Source: Auricularia sp. M13
Taxonomy: Eukaryota; Basidiomycota; Agaricomycetes; Auriculariales; Auriculariaceae
Assembly (NCBI GenBank): GCA_037042915.1
Contig: CM073193.1
Coordinates: 8,308,001-8,372,000 of the forward strand
Direction: 5' to 3'
Length of the DNA: 64,000 bases
Below are positions 11,404 through 23,163 of this stretch, one piece after another. The notes beneath the pieces are model-generated. The model had not been told where the DNA came from, did no database searches, and saw only the letters and a list, made by a program, of their open reading frames with translations. The first letter of the stretch is position 1, and every line of letters starts with the position of its first letter. The translations under genes were made by a program, and so were the position numbers.

Positions 11404-14400
11404 ATGGCAGCCGCTGCAGTTTCTTCTTCGCTATCACCTTCTGCGATGTCGACGGAATATGCAGCTTCAACAGCGCCGTCTAACTTGCACTCTGTGCAGA
11501 TGCCTGCTCCGCCGGCGAGCGCGGCGGCGCCTGCAGCATCAACTCAGCGGGAGACCCAAACCACAGCTGGCCAGGCTGCGGGGGCGACAGCGCGAGAGCC
11601 CTCGACATCTCGAGAGAGCCCGAGGCGCCTATGCCCGAAGTGCAAGAGCGGCGGCGGCGGCGCAGGTGCGCGCAACCTGGTGGTGTGCATCGACGGCACG
11701 TCGAACCAGTTCAGCAGGAAGGTGCGTTTTGCTTCGCGCTTGCAGACTCCACCCAGTCCGCCGATTGACTCACTATTTTCGCGTGAACCCTGACTTGCAG
11801 AATACGAACGTCGTGGAGCTCTACAGCCGGCTCGTCAAGGACGGCACGCAGCTCACGTTCTACAACAGCGGCATCGGGACGTACGCCAAGCCGAGCTGGA
11901 AGTCCTGGAGCTACCGCAAGCAGGTGCTCGCCAACAAGCTCGATCTCGCTTTCGCACTGTATGTTATCATTACCAGCCCCATTCGCCGCTCGAGATGCAC
12001 TCATACTTGTACTCGTACTTGCTTATCCCGAATTCCAAAGCCGATTCGAGAAGATTATCATTAGCGCGTACGCGTGGCTCGTCGATAATTACCAAAAGGG
12101 CGACCGCATTTTCCTGTTCGGTCCGTTGCGTTGCATGTTGACGCGCGACTTGCGACTGACGTGCGCCAGGCTTCTCGCGCGGCGCGTACCAGGTCCGCGC
12201 GCTGGCGGCGATGATCCAGACCGTTGGTTATTCATTCTGTCTTCCGTCTTCGCCGTTGCTCATGCTGTTGGCACTATAGGTCGGTCTCCTTCATAAGGGG
12301 AACAACGACCAAATTCCCTTGTGAGTTTACATTTACAGATCGACATGTTATTGCCCAGATCTCATCGTCCCCGCAGCGCCTACGAGCTGTACGCGGCTTC
12401 GGGAAAGGAAGACGTACCGTCTTCGGCGGTCATAAACCGGATGAAACGGTCGCAGTGGGCGCGGCGCGTCGTCTCCCACACAGAGCACGTGCGGCGGAAA
12501 CTCCAGGACGAACTCGCGAAAGTGCTCCCTCGCCAAAAAGCAGCGGGAAATGTCACGATGAATGAAGGCGCCGCGGCGGCGGCGACACCAGAGTCCGCAC
12601 ACTTTCCCGCCTCTCGCTGGCGCGGCAAGCTACTCAAGGTCTTCTCCGAGCTCAAAGACAAGCCGCGTGCGATCCCGCGCCCGAAACCGCAGGCGTCCGC
12701 CCAGAGCCGGGATTGGGACGAGAAGACTCTGCAAGAACGATTCAAGGACACGTTCTCGCGCGAAGTTGGGATCCACTTTGTCGGGGCTTGGTGCGTCCCC
12801 CGCGTTGCACTGCGATGCTGCTTCTGATGAAAATTTTTCTCACTCTCATTAATGCAGGGATACCGTCTCCTCGGTAGGTTTTGTGAGAGACAAAACGCTG
12901 CCCGGGACGACGGACGGCATGGACTCCGTGTGCTACTTCCGCCACGCCCTCGCGCTGCACGAATACCGAGTCAAGTTTCTTCCCGAATATGCGAATGGGG
13001 GAAACGGCCCCCACCCGTTCTCTACACAGTCAGAGTTGGGCGGACAACCTCATACGAAGGAAGTTTGGTTTACGGGATCTCACTCGGATATGTATGTGGC
13101 ACTGTCTTATTGTCCCATAACTCCTACTCTCACTGACGCCGGTGGCTTCGTTAGTGGAGGCGGCAGCTCGGCGAATACAGCGCTGGATAAGTTTGGACCG
13201 TCGCTTCGCTGGATGTCGCGCGAAGCGACGATCGCAGGCTTGAAGTTCGAGGACCGGCGACGCGAATGGGTTACGGGCCGTGTGTCGCAGTCGATGACCT
13301 GGGTCTGGCGGCTCATCGAGTGTCTACCCGTCAAACGGCTCACATACAAAGGGAAGCACTCTGTCTCTTGGCGGTGCGTACACACTGAATATCGAGCTTG
13401 CGGCATCTGACTGTGACTTCAGGCCGCATTTCTGCGAGGACCGCAGCATCCGCCCGGGCCAGCTTGTCCATCAAACCGTCTACGAAGAATGCGACACTGC
13501 TGGGCTTCCGGATTTCGTAGAAATGGAGCCGGACGAGTACACTACAGCCAAAGCCTTCATCATCTTCAATCCTCAAGAGATCTGGGAGAAAGGATTACTG
13601 TGGAAGGCCGAAGACCTATTGCAGCTGGAGACCCTTCTGTCATTCGGTACGCAGAGCTTTACATTTCTCAGGTTTATCTCAGCTTTCCTACAGAGGCTGG
13701 GTGCCAGTCACTAGATGATCTCGCTGTGCAGATAAATCAATCTATTGGCGAGACGGCTCGCTTCTGGCAACAGCACAAGGAGACCGACCGCGCGCGCTAC
13801 AACAAGCTGATGACGGAGCTATCTTTATTGCAAGATCGGATATCTTACCGTTCATTCGACGTGCAAACTCGTATGGCACCGCTGAGCCAGTCTCTCGGCA
13901 TTGCATCTACAGATAAATTTCGTGAGTCGAGTATGCAATATGGCTCCAAAGCGACTCACAATGATACAGCGACGTACCCATTTCCGCTCAAAGGTCACAG
14001 CCGTTCCGTCCGATATGTCGCGTTTCTGTCCCCACAGCTGGTGGTGTCCGGTTCGATCGATGACACTCTTCGCGTTTGGAATGTCGAAACCGGCGAAGCC
14101 GTCGGTGACCCATTGACCACGCATAGTGACTCTGTCAACTGTATTGCTATCTCGCCCGACAGCAGCCTTGTAGCCTCCGGCTCCGACAACCGTACCATCC
14201 GCACATGGAAGTTTGCCTCAGGCAGATTTGTTGGCGAAGGGCTTGTCATACAAGGAGACGGTATGGGCGACGTTCGCTCCGTTGCGTTCTCGCCCGACGG
14301 CCTGCGACTTGCTTCTGGTTCGTCGGACGGAGCTCTCCGTATGTGGGATGCCGCGACCGGGCAGCAGGTTGGACACGCAATGGAAGGGCATTCTGATTGG

Positions 14401-14892
14401 GTCTGGTCGGTCGCATTCTCCCCGGACGGTGGACGCATCGCATCGGGCTCGCAGGACCACACCGTACGATTATGGGACGCGAAAACACTTCAGCCTCTCG
14501 GCGGTCCTCTCATCGGACATACGGCCGGCGTGGGCTCGGTTGCATTCTGCCCGGACGGCGTCTCCATCGTTTCTGGCAGCGGCGACGCGACGATCCGAAT
14601 CTGGAATTCATACACTGGCGAGTTGCTACACACACTAACAGGGCACGACGATGCTGTCTGGTCCGTTGCAGTCTCACCCAGCGGACGGCTCATCGCGTCA
14701 GCGTCGTGGGACAATACGCTGCGTTTATGGGATGCTGTCACGGGAGAGGCGGTCGGCGCGCTCAAGGGACACACCAGCAGCGCCTATTCGACCGCGTTTT
14801 CCCCGGATGGGACACGGTTGGCTTCAGGCTCGTTTGACGGGACTGTACGCATTTGGGATCGCTTTTTCGCGCTATCTACAGCCACTATATGA
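11404..14892 (+). CDS. DUF2235 (Tle1-like lipase) - WD40 fusion protein, copy B
   Basis: Ten exons close into 979 aa: 11404-11721, 11801-11958, 12041-12120, 12170-12222, 12280-12320, 12377-12790, 12858-13091, 13155-13373, 13423-13646, 13694-14892. Exons 2-5 and 7-9 have the same lengths as in copy A and every intron phase matches, while intron sequences differ. After a shorter Ala/Ser-rich N-terminus come CPKC and VVCIDGTSNQF. The expected DUF2235 triad is present: Ser188 (GFSRGA), Asp356 (WDTV) and His430 (HSDIGGG). A linker with a FWQQHKETDRAR helix leads to seven WD40 blades. The blade surfaces (the residues between ASGS and WD) differ from copy A more than the framework does. Role is unknown; the plan resembles fungal NLR-like proteins with a lipase in place of the NACHT domain. 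Confidence 0.85.
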
Positions 14893-15561
14893 GTTATACC
14901 TTGTGCATGAATCCGTCCGAGCTTGTATTAGAGGCCAGAGTAATAATTGCCCAGTTTCTGGTCGCATTGATAAATGCCCAATCGTCCCCAGTCATCCACC
15001 GTTTAGAGCCTTTGATAACGGCTCCTCGCAGCCGCGCAGTGATCTGCGCGCCTCTTTCGCGAGCGCCGCGAAGACGGTGTGCGTGGCACCGGAAGATGCA
15101 GAAGAACTCGAGTACGACTGGATGCCGAAAGGTGGCAATGACAACCGACTGCATCTGCGTGTTGCGCGCAGCGTCTCGCTCAACGGAAGCACCGACATCG
15201 AGTTACCCGGGCTCCGGGCCACGGAGCTTGGACAAGGATGATAACTACACTGAGCGCAGATAAAGAGGAGGGCGAGGACAGACCAGCTTGTGAACGCGTC
15301 ACATTGCCAGCCGCTGGACAGAGCAATGGACCGACCGGCTTTGCGCTCTCGACCCAGTCGACGCAGCGCAACATGCTCCGACGCAGGTACGCGGCGCCGC
15401 GGTTCAACGGTGCAAGCCACGCTGAAGATGGTGCACGTCAAAGACTGCCATAGGTTGGCCTTTTACAGTGGCGAAGCGCGAGCCCCAAGTTGCGGGCCTG
15501 TTCGACACCCTGAAGGAAAGGCTGGGCAAGCACGGACTCAGACTGGGATGATAGCCTGCGG

Positions 15562-15615
15562 AGAAGCACGACGCTGATAGCCTGCGGGTGGCCTGTAGAA
15601 GCACGACGCTGATAG
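15562..15615. repeat. Short imperfect tandem repeat
   Basis: AGAAGCACGACGCTGATAG occurs at 15562-15580 and again at 15597-15615, 35 bp apart. A shorter ATAGCCTGCGG repeats in the same stretch. Confidence 0.7.
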
Positions 15616-16752
15616 ACGGCGTCCAGCACGGGTTTCCGAGCGTCTTGGTAGACAGAAGTGTGGGCCACGAAGAGCTGTTGCGCAATGATAGCTGCCCTGA
15701 AGGTCTTATAAGTCCCCGCCTCCGCTCGGTCGCTTATCGTCACAGTGAACGGTGCAGTAGCTGTTGGGCGAGGCAGCATGCCATCGCGAACGACATCCAG
15801 GGCCGGTTGGGCGTTTAAATTGCAGGCCCTTCAGGTAGCCAGCGGGGAATGCGGCGAGCGTCGCGGGACGAGAGGAGCATGTCCATAGCAGAAGTCTAAA
15901 GCTACGCATCGGAGTTACTGCGTCCGTGTTCTCCTCGCTGCTTCCGACCCATTCGTCGCTTGCCTGTCTGCGCTTGTGGTCGTTGCCCTGCCATCTCGCT
16001 GCCTTGCGTCTCGACCGCTGGCGGTTGCACTAGCAGATTATTTGAACACTGCTGATTTTTCCCGCCGGCTTGCAGTCGGCGCTGCCAAGGCCGCCGGCCC
16101 TTCTCCCTGCTTCAGTTCCTCAGCGGTCTGTAGCCATCACCGAACGCGCGCAGTGCCAGTGGCCATTGTAAGTAGATCAATCACCGGGCGCCGACAGAGT
16201 GCTCATTCCTGTTCATTTGCTGGCCGCGGCGGCCGCACATACAATAAACACCCTTTTCAACATTGAAACAATGCTTACAGTGACAAAGCATATGTAATTG
16301 TAAAGTACCACAGTGCACGCGTCCCAGGGCATTGCACTGTGTAGACGCGCGGACCGAAGCCGCTATCATTGACAACTGTTCGTTTGCTCCAGGTCCGGTC
16401 GGATTCGGGTCTTCGGGCCCTTATGTAAGCACTTCGACCTCCACCATGCCCAATAGGTTGCCCTACAAATGTGCCATTGGAGAGTCAATATTTGACTGTA
16501 TTCAGACATTCAGGTGTCCGTGAAAATTTTCGGGATTTGATTTTCGAGATTCGCATGATTCGCACGTGAAAACGGAAGCTCGGCGCCGCGCTAACCCCGA
16601 ATTGCAGGGAATGCTGTGTGCGAATCCTTGCTCTCCCGAGCCTGGCCAAACTGGGGCCAAACGCACACGCAATGCGGCGCAGTGCGGCGCCCGCCGCCCG
16701 GCAGGGCAACGCAGCCGGATACTGATATCTTGCAACTCCCGAATCCCGATAC

Positions 16753-16762
16753 TCTTTATAAC
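16753..16762 (+). promoter_or_regulatory. TATA-like element upstream of CYP505
   Basis: CTTTATAACG lies about 95 bp before the CYP505 start codon. Position and sequence fit a fungal TATA element; unproven. Confidence 0.35.
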
Positions 16763-16852
16763 GCGTTGCTGCTGCGATCTGCTACCCGTCCTCCATCTAC
16801 ATCCTGCCACACCTACAGCCTAATTCTACCTAGTTTTTTTTCGACTTGAACG

Positions 16853-19800
16853 ATGGCCACGCTGCAGCCCATCCCCCAACCGCGCGGCGCCGTGCCACTG
16901 CTGGGCCACGTCTTCGCGATCGATGGGACGACGCCCATCAATTCGTTCCTCGCCTGGGGCCGCGAGCACGGCGAGATATACAGCATTAGCTTCGTTGGTG
17001 CGCTTTTACTGTCTGCGCGGTCTCTATGTATCTCCAATGACGTTGCCATCTAGGTAAGACCTTCATTGTGGTCAACAGCCGCAGACTCGCAGAGGAAGTG
17101 TGCGACGAGCGCCGGTTCCACAAGAACGTCAAGGGCGGAGCGCTGGAAGCCATTCGCGTGCTCACCGGCGACGCGCTGTGCGTTCTCGTCCTCTGCCGTT
17201 TCGCCAGAATACATAAGCTGATTAGTTCTTAGGTTTACGGCATACCATGGCGAAGAGAATTGGGGAGTTGCTCGTGCGTGCCAACTGGAATCTGCTGCGA
17301 TTTGGTGTGAACTGACATGTCATGGTAGACCGCATCCTCGTGCCACCGTTCGGACCCGCGGCCATTATGGGCATGTTCGACGACATGTACGACATCCTCT
17401 CGCAGCTCGTCCTCAAATGGGAGCGGTGCGTAGCTTCCTTCCAATCTCCAGATTATCAGCAGTCTGAATCGCAGCGCCTGGAATGCAGCTTCGGCCCGAA
17501 ACACGAAATCGACCCGTCGGACGACTTCACGCGTCTTGCGTTCGACACAATCGCATTCTGCGCGATGTCGCACCGTCTCAACTCCTTCTACACTGTTCGT
17601 CTACGACCGCTGTCCCGTTTCCGATACTGACAATGGATTGCAACTGTAGGAGGGCGTCCCTCCCTTCGTCCAGGCGATGGGCGACTTCCTCATCGAGACC
17701 GACCGCCGCGGCCGCCGCCCGGCCTTGGTCACCAGATTCATGACGGCCACCAACGCGAAGTACGAGGCGGACATGAAGATGATGCTTGACCTGGCGCGCG
17801 AGAGTGCGTTCTCAATATCTTATCCTTGAACTGATGTTGACGGGAGGTCGCGCAGTTGTCGACGAGCGACGCGCTAATCCGATTGACAAGAAAGATCTAT
17901 TGAACGCCATGCTGAATGGCCGCGACCCTCAAACTGGTCCATTTGCCCTCTCCCTGTCGATTTAAAGGGACTTACTGACACGGCTCCTTCAGGAAAACAA
18001 CTGACGGACAAGTCCATCATGGAACAAATGATCACTTTCCTCATCGCAGGACACGAAACCACTTCTGGTGCGTTAGCGTAACGCCGTGGCTACGATCGGA
18101 CTCAAATCCTCTACACAGGCATGCTCAGCTTCCTCATGTACGAAGTCCTCAAGCACCCCGAAGTCTATGCAAAATTGCGCGCGGAAGTCGACGCAGTCGT
18201 CGGCGCAGAACGCATGCGCCCAGAACATCTCGGGCGCCTGCCCTACCTGAACGGCAAGTTCTTCCCTCCGAGTCCATTGTGGTCCAATTCGAGGTTGACC
18301 GGCGGCCCTGCGCTCCGACAGCTGTCATGCGCGAGGTTCTCCGCCTGTGCTCGCCCATCAATGGCTTCGCTGTCGCGCCGTTCGAGGACGAGATCATCGG
18401 CGGGAAGTACCTGATTCCGAAGGGACAGGCTGTCTTCATCATGGCGTCGAGTATTCATCGGGATCCCGAGGTCTATGGCGATGATGTGAGTTTCCGGGTG
18501 ATAAAATGTTTTTATGACGTAGTTACTGAGCGGCGTGCGTTTCCTCCAGGCCGACGAGTTCAAGCCTGAGCGGATGCTGGATAGCAACTTTGAATCATTG
18601 CCGGTACGAGTGGCATTTCAGTGGCGGAAAGTTCATGCTCATGCCTCTCCAGCCGAAATCATGGCTTCCCTTTGGCAACGGCGCGCGCGCTTGCATTGTA
18701 CGTGTTGATCCATGTTAGAAACCGAGACAGAAGTGATATTCTCTACAGGGCCGTGCCTTCGCGTGGCAAGAAGCTCAGATCGCAGTGGTCACGTGAGCAG
18801 TCATAGGAGTACCGGGTTCTCATTCTCGAACTCACTCACTGTCATGATCACAGGCTCTTCCAAAAGTTCGACTTCAGGCTGGTCGACCCGTCGTACGAGA
18901 TGCAGCTCAAGCAAACGCTCACCATCAAGCCGCAGGGAATGCGCATTTTTGCCATCCCTCGGAAGGACACGACCTTCTCGCTCGGCCTCGCGCCGTCGCT
19001 TGCTTCATCTATGAAACCCGGAGCGCCGTCATCTGGGCAGGCGACGTCGCGAAATGCCCAAGAGGCGTCACAGCCTCTTTACATACTTTATGGCAGCAAC
19101 ACTGGCTCCTGCGAAATGTTCGCGCAGCGTATCGCAAACGAGGCAGCGGACCATGGTACGGCGTCCGCCTTTATGCAGCGTCTCCTCCTCACGTATCATT
19201 CGTCGAATAGGGTTCCGCGCGAGCATCGGGACGATGGACTCCGCTGTCAAGAAGCTCCCCACGGATGGTGCAGTCATCATCATCACAGCTTCGTTCGAAG
19301 GTTAGTGTCTTTGTACCGGTGTCGCATCCATCTCACAGTGTTTATTTAGGCGAGCCGCCGGACAATGCTGGTCACTTCGTCAAGTACCTCGAGTCGCTCT
19401 CCAAAGAAAATGCGCCCCTCGCTGGTGTTCGCTACGCCGTCTTCGGGTGCGGCAACCGCGACTGGGTGCACACGTACCAGCGCATCCCGAAGCTCGTGGA
19501 TGCTGCGTTGGCGGATAATGGCGCAGAGCGACTGCTTGACCGAGGAGAGGCTGATGCCGGCGGCGCTCAGTTTTTTGAAGCATTTGACGCATGGGAAGTC
19601 AAAATGTGGGAGAAGCTCGCTGAGGTGAGTGCTGGTGTTCTGCATAGATGCATTGGCATGTCTCATAGTGGATGTAAAGGCCTACGATATTGTCGCATCG
19701 CAGCAGCCTGCGGCGGGTTTGAGCGTGGAGGTATCAGCGCCAACGCAGCGCGCCTCCCAGTTGCGCCAGCCGGACGCCCAGCTTGGCATTGTGAAGGAAA

Positions 19801-21126
19801 ACAGGCTGTTGACCAAGCCTGGTGCCATTGATAAGCATCATCTTGGTAAGTTCATAGAGCTGGATTTGCTTGGTGACATGGCTGAACGAACTGCTGCAGA
19901 AATTCAACTACCCGCCGGCATGACCTATCGTGCTGGGGATTATCTTGCTGTGTACGCCACCTGCTCTTCATTGCCGTCGTTATTCACATCCGTCGCAGTT
20001 TGCCCACAAACCCTGCTGCGTCTGTCAAGCGTGCCCTTTCTCGTTTTAACCTCACCGCCGAGCAAGCGGTACGTGCCTACGCAGGAGCCGGAACTTTATT
20101 CTCATCTCAATCTCAGATAACAATCACGTCGTCGACCCCGACGACTCTCCCGACCCACCGCCCTGTCAACGTGTACGAGGTATTCTCCGGCTACGTTGAA
20201 TTGGGCCAGCCAGCGACGCGCAAGAACATCGAGCAGCTCATTCAGCATGCCCCCGCGTCTGGGGCTACGCACGATGCCCTTGAAGGCCTGCTCGAAAATT
20301 ATGTCCCTGATGTGCTCGAGAAGCGGAGGAGTGTCCTCCACATCTTGGAGTCGTACCCTGACATTGATCTTCCCCTCTCGGCATTCCTCGGCATGCTTCC
20401 TGCGATGCGCGTTCGTCAATACTCAATCTCCTCTTCCCCTCTGTGGGACCCAACTCGGGTTACACTGACACTCGGGGTGCTGCGCTCGCTCGCGCTGGCC
20501 GACGACCGGGAACTATTCCAAGGCGTTGCTTCGACCTTCCTCGCTTCATTGCAGCCCGGAGACCGCGTGCAGGTCGCGGTGCGCCCGAGCGGAGCAGCAT
20601 TCCATCTACCCGCGACGCCGGAGACGGAGATCGTCATGTTCGCGAGCGGGAGCGGCATCGCGCCTATGCGCGGCTTCATCCAGGAGCGCGCCGCTCAGAA
20701 GGCCGCCGGCCGCGCGGTTGGCCGTGCGTTGCTGTTCTTCGGCTGCCGCTCGCCGGACGTCGACTTCTTGTATGCCGACGCGGAGCTCAAGGACTGGGTC
20801 GAACAAGACGTCGTGGAGGTCCGACCTGCGTTCTCGCGCGCGCCCGAGCTGTCCGAGGGATGCAAATATGTCCAGGAGTAAGTCATTCTCCCTTCTGTCT
20901 GCGTGCTTGTCTAATTCTACATAGTCGTGTATGGCACGATCGCGCGGACCTCATTGCGGCGTATAAGAACGGCGCCAAATTCTACACCTGCGGGTCGACG
21001 CGCATTGCCCTGGGCATCAAGGACGCGTTCATGCGGATGGTAGAAGAGGGCCCCGATCCGCGGTCTCCGGAGGAGTTTTGGGCCGCCATCCAGAACGAAC
21101 GCTACGCGGCAGATATATTCGGTTGA
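16853..21126 (+). CDS. Self-sufficient cytochrome P450-reductase fusion, CYP505 family
   Basis: Twenty-one exons close into 1060 aa, the usual size for CYP505 / P450foxy, the fungal relatives of P450 BM3 that hydroxylate fatty acids near the omega end. In the heme domain I see the I-helix AGHETT (about residues 268-273), the K-helix ExxR (Glu324-Arg327) and the heme loop [10 protein letters not shown] with Cys406. The FMN domain starts at about residue 495 ([11 protein letters not shown]). The FAD/NADPH part carries [46 protein letters not shown] and [10 protein letters not shown]. Exon 9 (18119-18253) ends in AACG followed by GCAAGT, so intron 9 (18254-18321) is a GC-AG intron. Exon 17's acceptor (GTAAAG at 19679) is the weakest junction. 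The gene is convergent with the transporter at 21250. It appears intact. Confidence 0.92.
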
Positions 21127-21249
21127 TTTCGTTTTGATAATACGCTCACACGACTTGCAAGTAATGTCAGCACACTTCACTTGTCCCATTCTGTATTTCA
21201 GGAAAATGATATACGGAGTATAATTGTAATTGTTGAGTGAGCGAGCACC

Positions 21250-22890
21250 TCACGCTTTCACAGCTATTTCCGCAAACGTTGGACCAATGACAGCGGCGAT
21301 AAGTGTTACTAGTGGCGTGAAGGCGTATCCCCACAGCAGCACGCTGCTGATCAGCTCATCAAATGTCTCGCATCCTGCTTGATAGGACATCTGAGATTTC
21401 TGCTTAGTGCGAATTCTTCTTCTTTGAAAGTACTTCACCTGAGCGAGCGAAATGGCTGGGGGCGAACAGGTAATTAGGACGGTTGAAGTCACGAGCACCG
21501 GGCTGGACACAGTCGTAACCATTAGCCGCGGCATCGGGGAAAATGCCGTGGAAGACAGGCTTACTCGCCAAATCCAGCAATTCGCTTGGCGACTAGTATA
21601 TAGGTCACCGGGAAGAGGATGGCCGGGGTGATGACCATCCTCGCGATGATAGGTAGAAAGACAGCGCGACGCCGCCCCGTTAGTAGCGATGACTGGTCTG
21701 CGCCAGCCTCCCTATTTGCATGTCTCCTCCTCAGCCATCGTCGCCAGGACCAAGTTTCAGAGGGGTTTCTTCTTCCCTTCCAGAAATACGCACCCAGCAC
21801 GACGAGTGTCACGGGTATGGAACACGCGCCGGCGTCATTGACAGCGATGACAACAGGTTTCATGTGGCGCTCGATCCCGCTCTGCAAGGGACGTATACTC
21901 GCAACGATGATGGCGAGGATAGCAGCTATCAGGGGTGGGGTGAATACGAGCCTTGTTTCGTGAAATATTCGTGAAAGGGCGTGTCGGGCTCGCGTGGGCG
22001 TAGGTTGCAAGGTTTCCATCGTAGGCAGCGATTGCATCTCGTGCGAACTGGAACCAGGACGCGGAGCAGCTGCCTTATTATCCGTGGATTCCTGACTTGG
22101 AAGCTGAGACGATGAACGCAGTAGATAGACTCCTGCGCTCCAGCGGAGCTATTGGCAATGGTTACTCCTCTTCACGAAAGCTTGCGCTCAAGCAAAGAAA
22201 TACGCACCAGAGCACTGGCAGTACTGTGGAACATGAGAATGGTAAACGCCCGTGCGACCATGGCGTTTTCGTCGTCGCCGCGTCTCCGTGGTAGGTTCGG
22301 GGCAAGACTCTGCATCACTGCAATGTGTTACAACATCGAGGGGCTGCTGCAAATACAGTTCGTACCTGCGACGGGTAACGAGTCGGTGTTCATGAACATT
22401 GCAACAGCGACCATGAAGCCCCTTTGATCCCACGCTCAGGGACGCGTCGCCGGGGAACCGTCGGACGCACGAACCTATGTGCAGGAGGCGCCCTGCTGAC
22501 TATTGCCAGACACCACGATGAGACCAATGAAGTAAGCGTTACGATACTGAAGGTCACAGGAACAACCCAGAGATCCTTGAGCTTCCGAGGTGTGAGCGAG
22601 AATGCGACTTTGGAAAAGAGCAGGCATGGCGTGAAGACCATGAGGTTGATTGCTATCAGTTGCTGCACGCCGTAAGTGTCTTTGCGCAGTTTGAAGACCG
22701 GGTATAAATTTCTCACCCGCCTGGTTTCGGTCGAAAGGACTCCATAGCGTGCAAGTAAATAGCCAGCGAGGCAGAGCAGGCATATCCGCACAAGCGACTG
22801 GCAGCCACGGAGACATTCAAATGTTGGTCGAGATGTAAAAGACGCGGTGCGCACGTAGACGGCATTCACTACAATATTCGCATTCAGCAT
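21250..22890 (-). CDS. Auxin efflux carrier (AEC/PIN-like) family membrane transporter
   Basis: Seven exons close into 435 aa: 22890-22855, 22797-22717, 22662-22475, 22421-22366, 22317-22208, 22148-21565, 21502-21250. The fold is a two-bundle, roughly ten-helix membrane protein of the AEC family. The N-terminal helices include ICLLCLAGYLLARYGVLSTE, AINLMVFTPCLLFSKVAF and NTDSLPVAVMQSLA. A central cytosolic loop rich in Ser, Pro and Arg follows. The C-terminal helices include LVFTPPLIAAILAIIVASI, DAGACSIPVTLVVLGAYF and STVLITCSPPAISLAQ. The substrate cannot be read from sequence; fungal members are probably organic-anion or small-metabolite carriers of the ER or plasma membrane. A 39-nt GT-AG segment in the last exon (about 21406-21444) may be removed, which would leave 422 aa. 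Confidence 0.8.
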
Positions 22891-23163
22891 GAAGTGCTAC
22901 GCGCTGGCGAGTGCGTAAGCAGGACTGCAGAGGTCAACCCTGCGCGCCGGAGACTGAAATTGCGTCATCGGCTTTAGGGGCTAATTTCCGAGCAGTTTGT
23001 ACGGACTGTAAGGACTTGGACACGGAAACTGTATTAAACCGTTACTACAATATACACCTGGGAGTTATGAGTGAATGCTTCAAGGATGACCAAAGTTGTG
23101 TGCGGGATAAATCTTTGATTTGAGATTACGTATGATACAAAATAGTACATGAGTTTCGATTGT
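22891..23163. other. Intergenic
   Basis: Nothing coding is visible. It lies between the transporter start and the cerato-platanin stop. Confidence 0.5.

Larger units (their letters stand above)
14893..16852. other. Intergenic, about 2 kb; no supportable gene
   Basis: A stretch at about 15030-15240 on the plus strand (reading ASFASAAKTVCVAPEDAEEL onward) and one at about 15600-15760 on the minus strand (AEAGTYKTFRAAIIAQQLFV) look protein-like. Neither extends into a gene or matches a family I know; they could be gene remnants. The right end holds the CYP505 promoter. Confidence 0.4.

Noticed and set aside
15562-15615. Minisatellite
   Set aside because: Only two copies of a 19-bp motif, which is too few to call an array.
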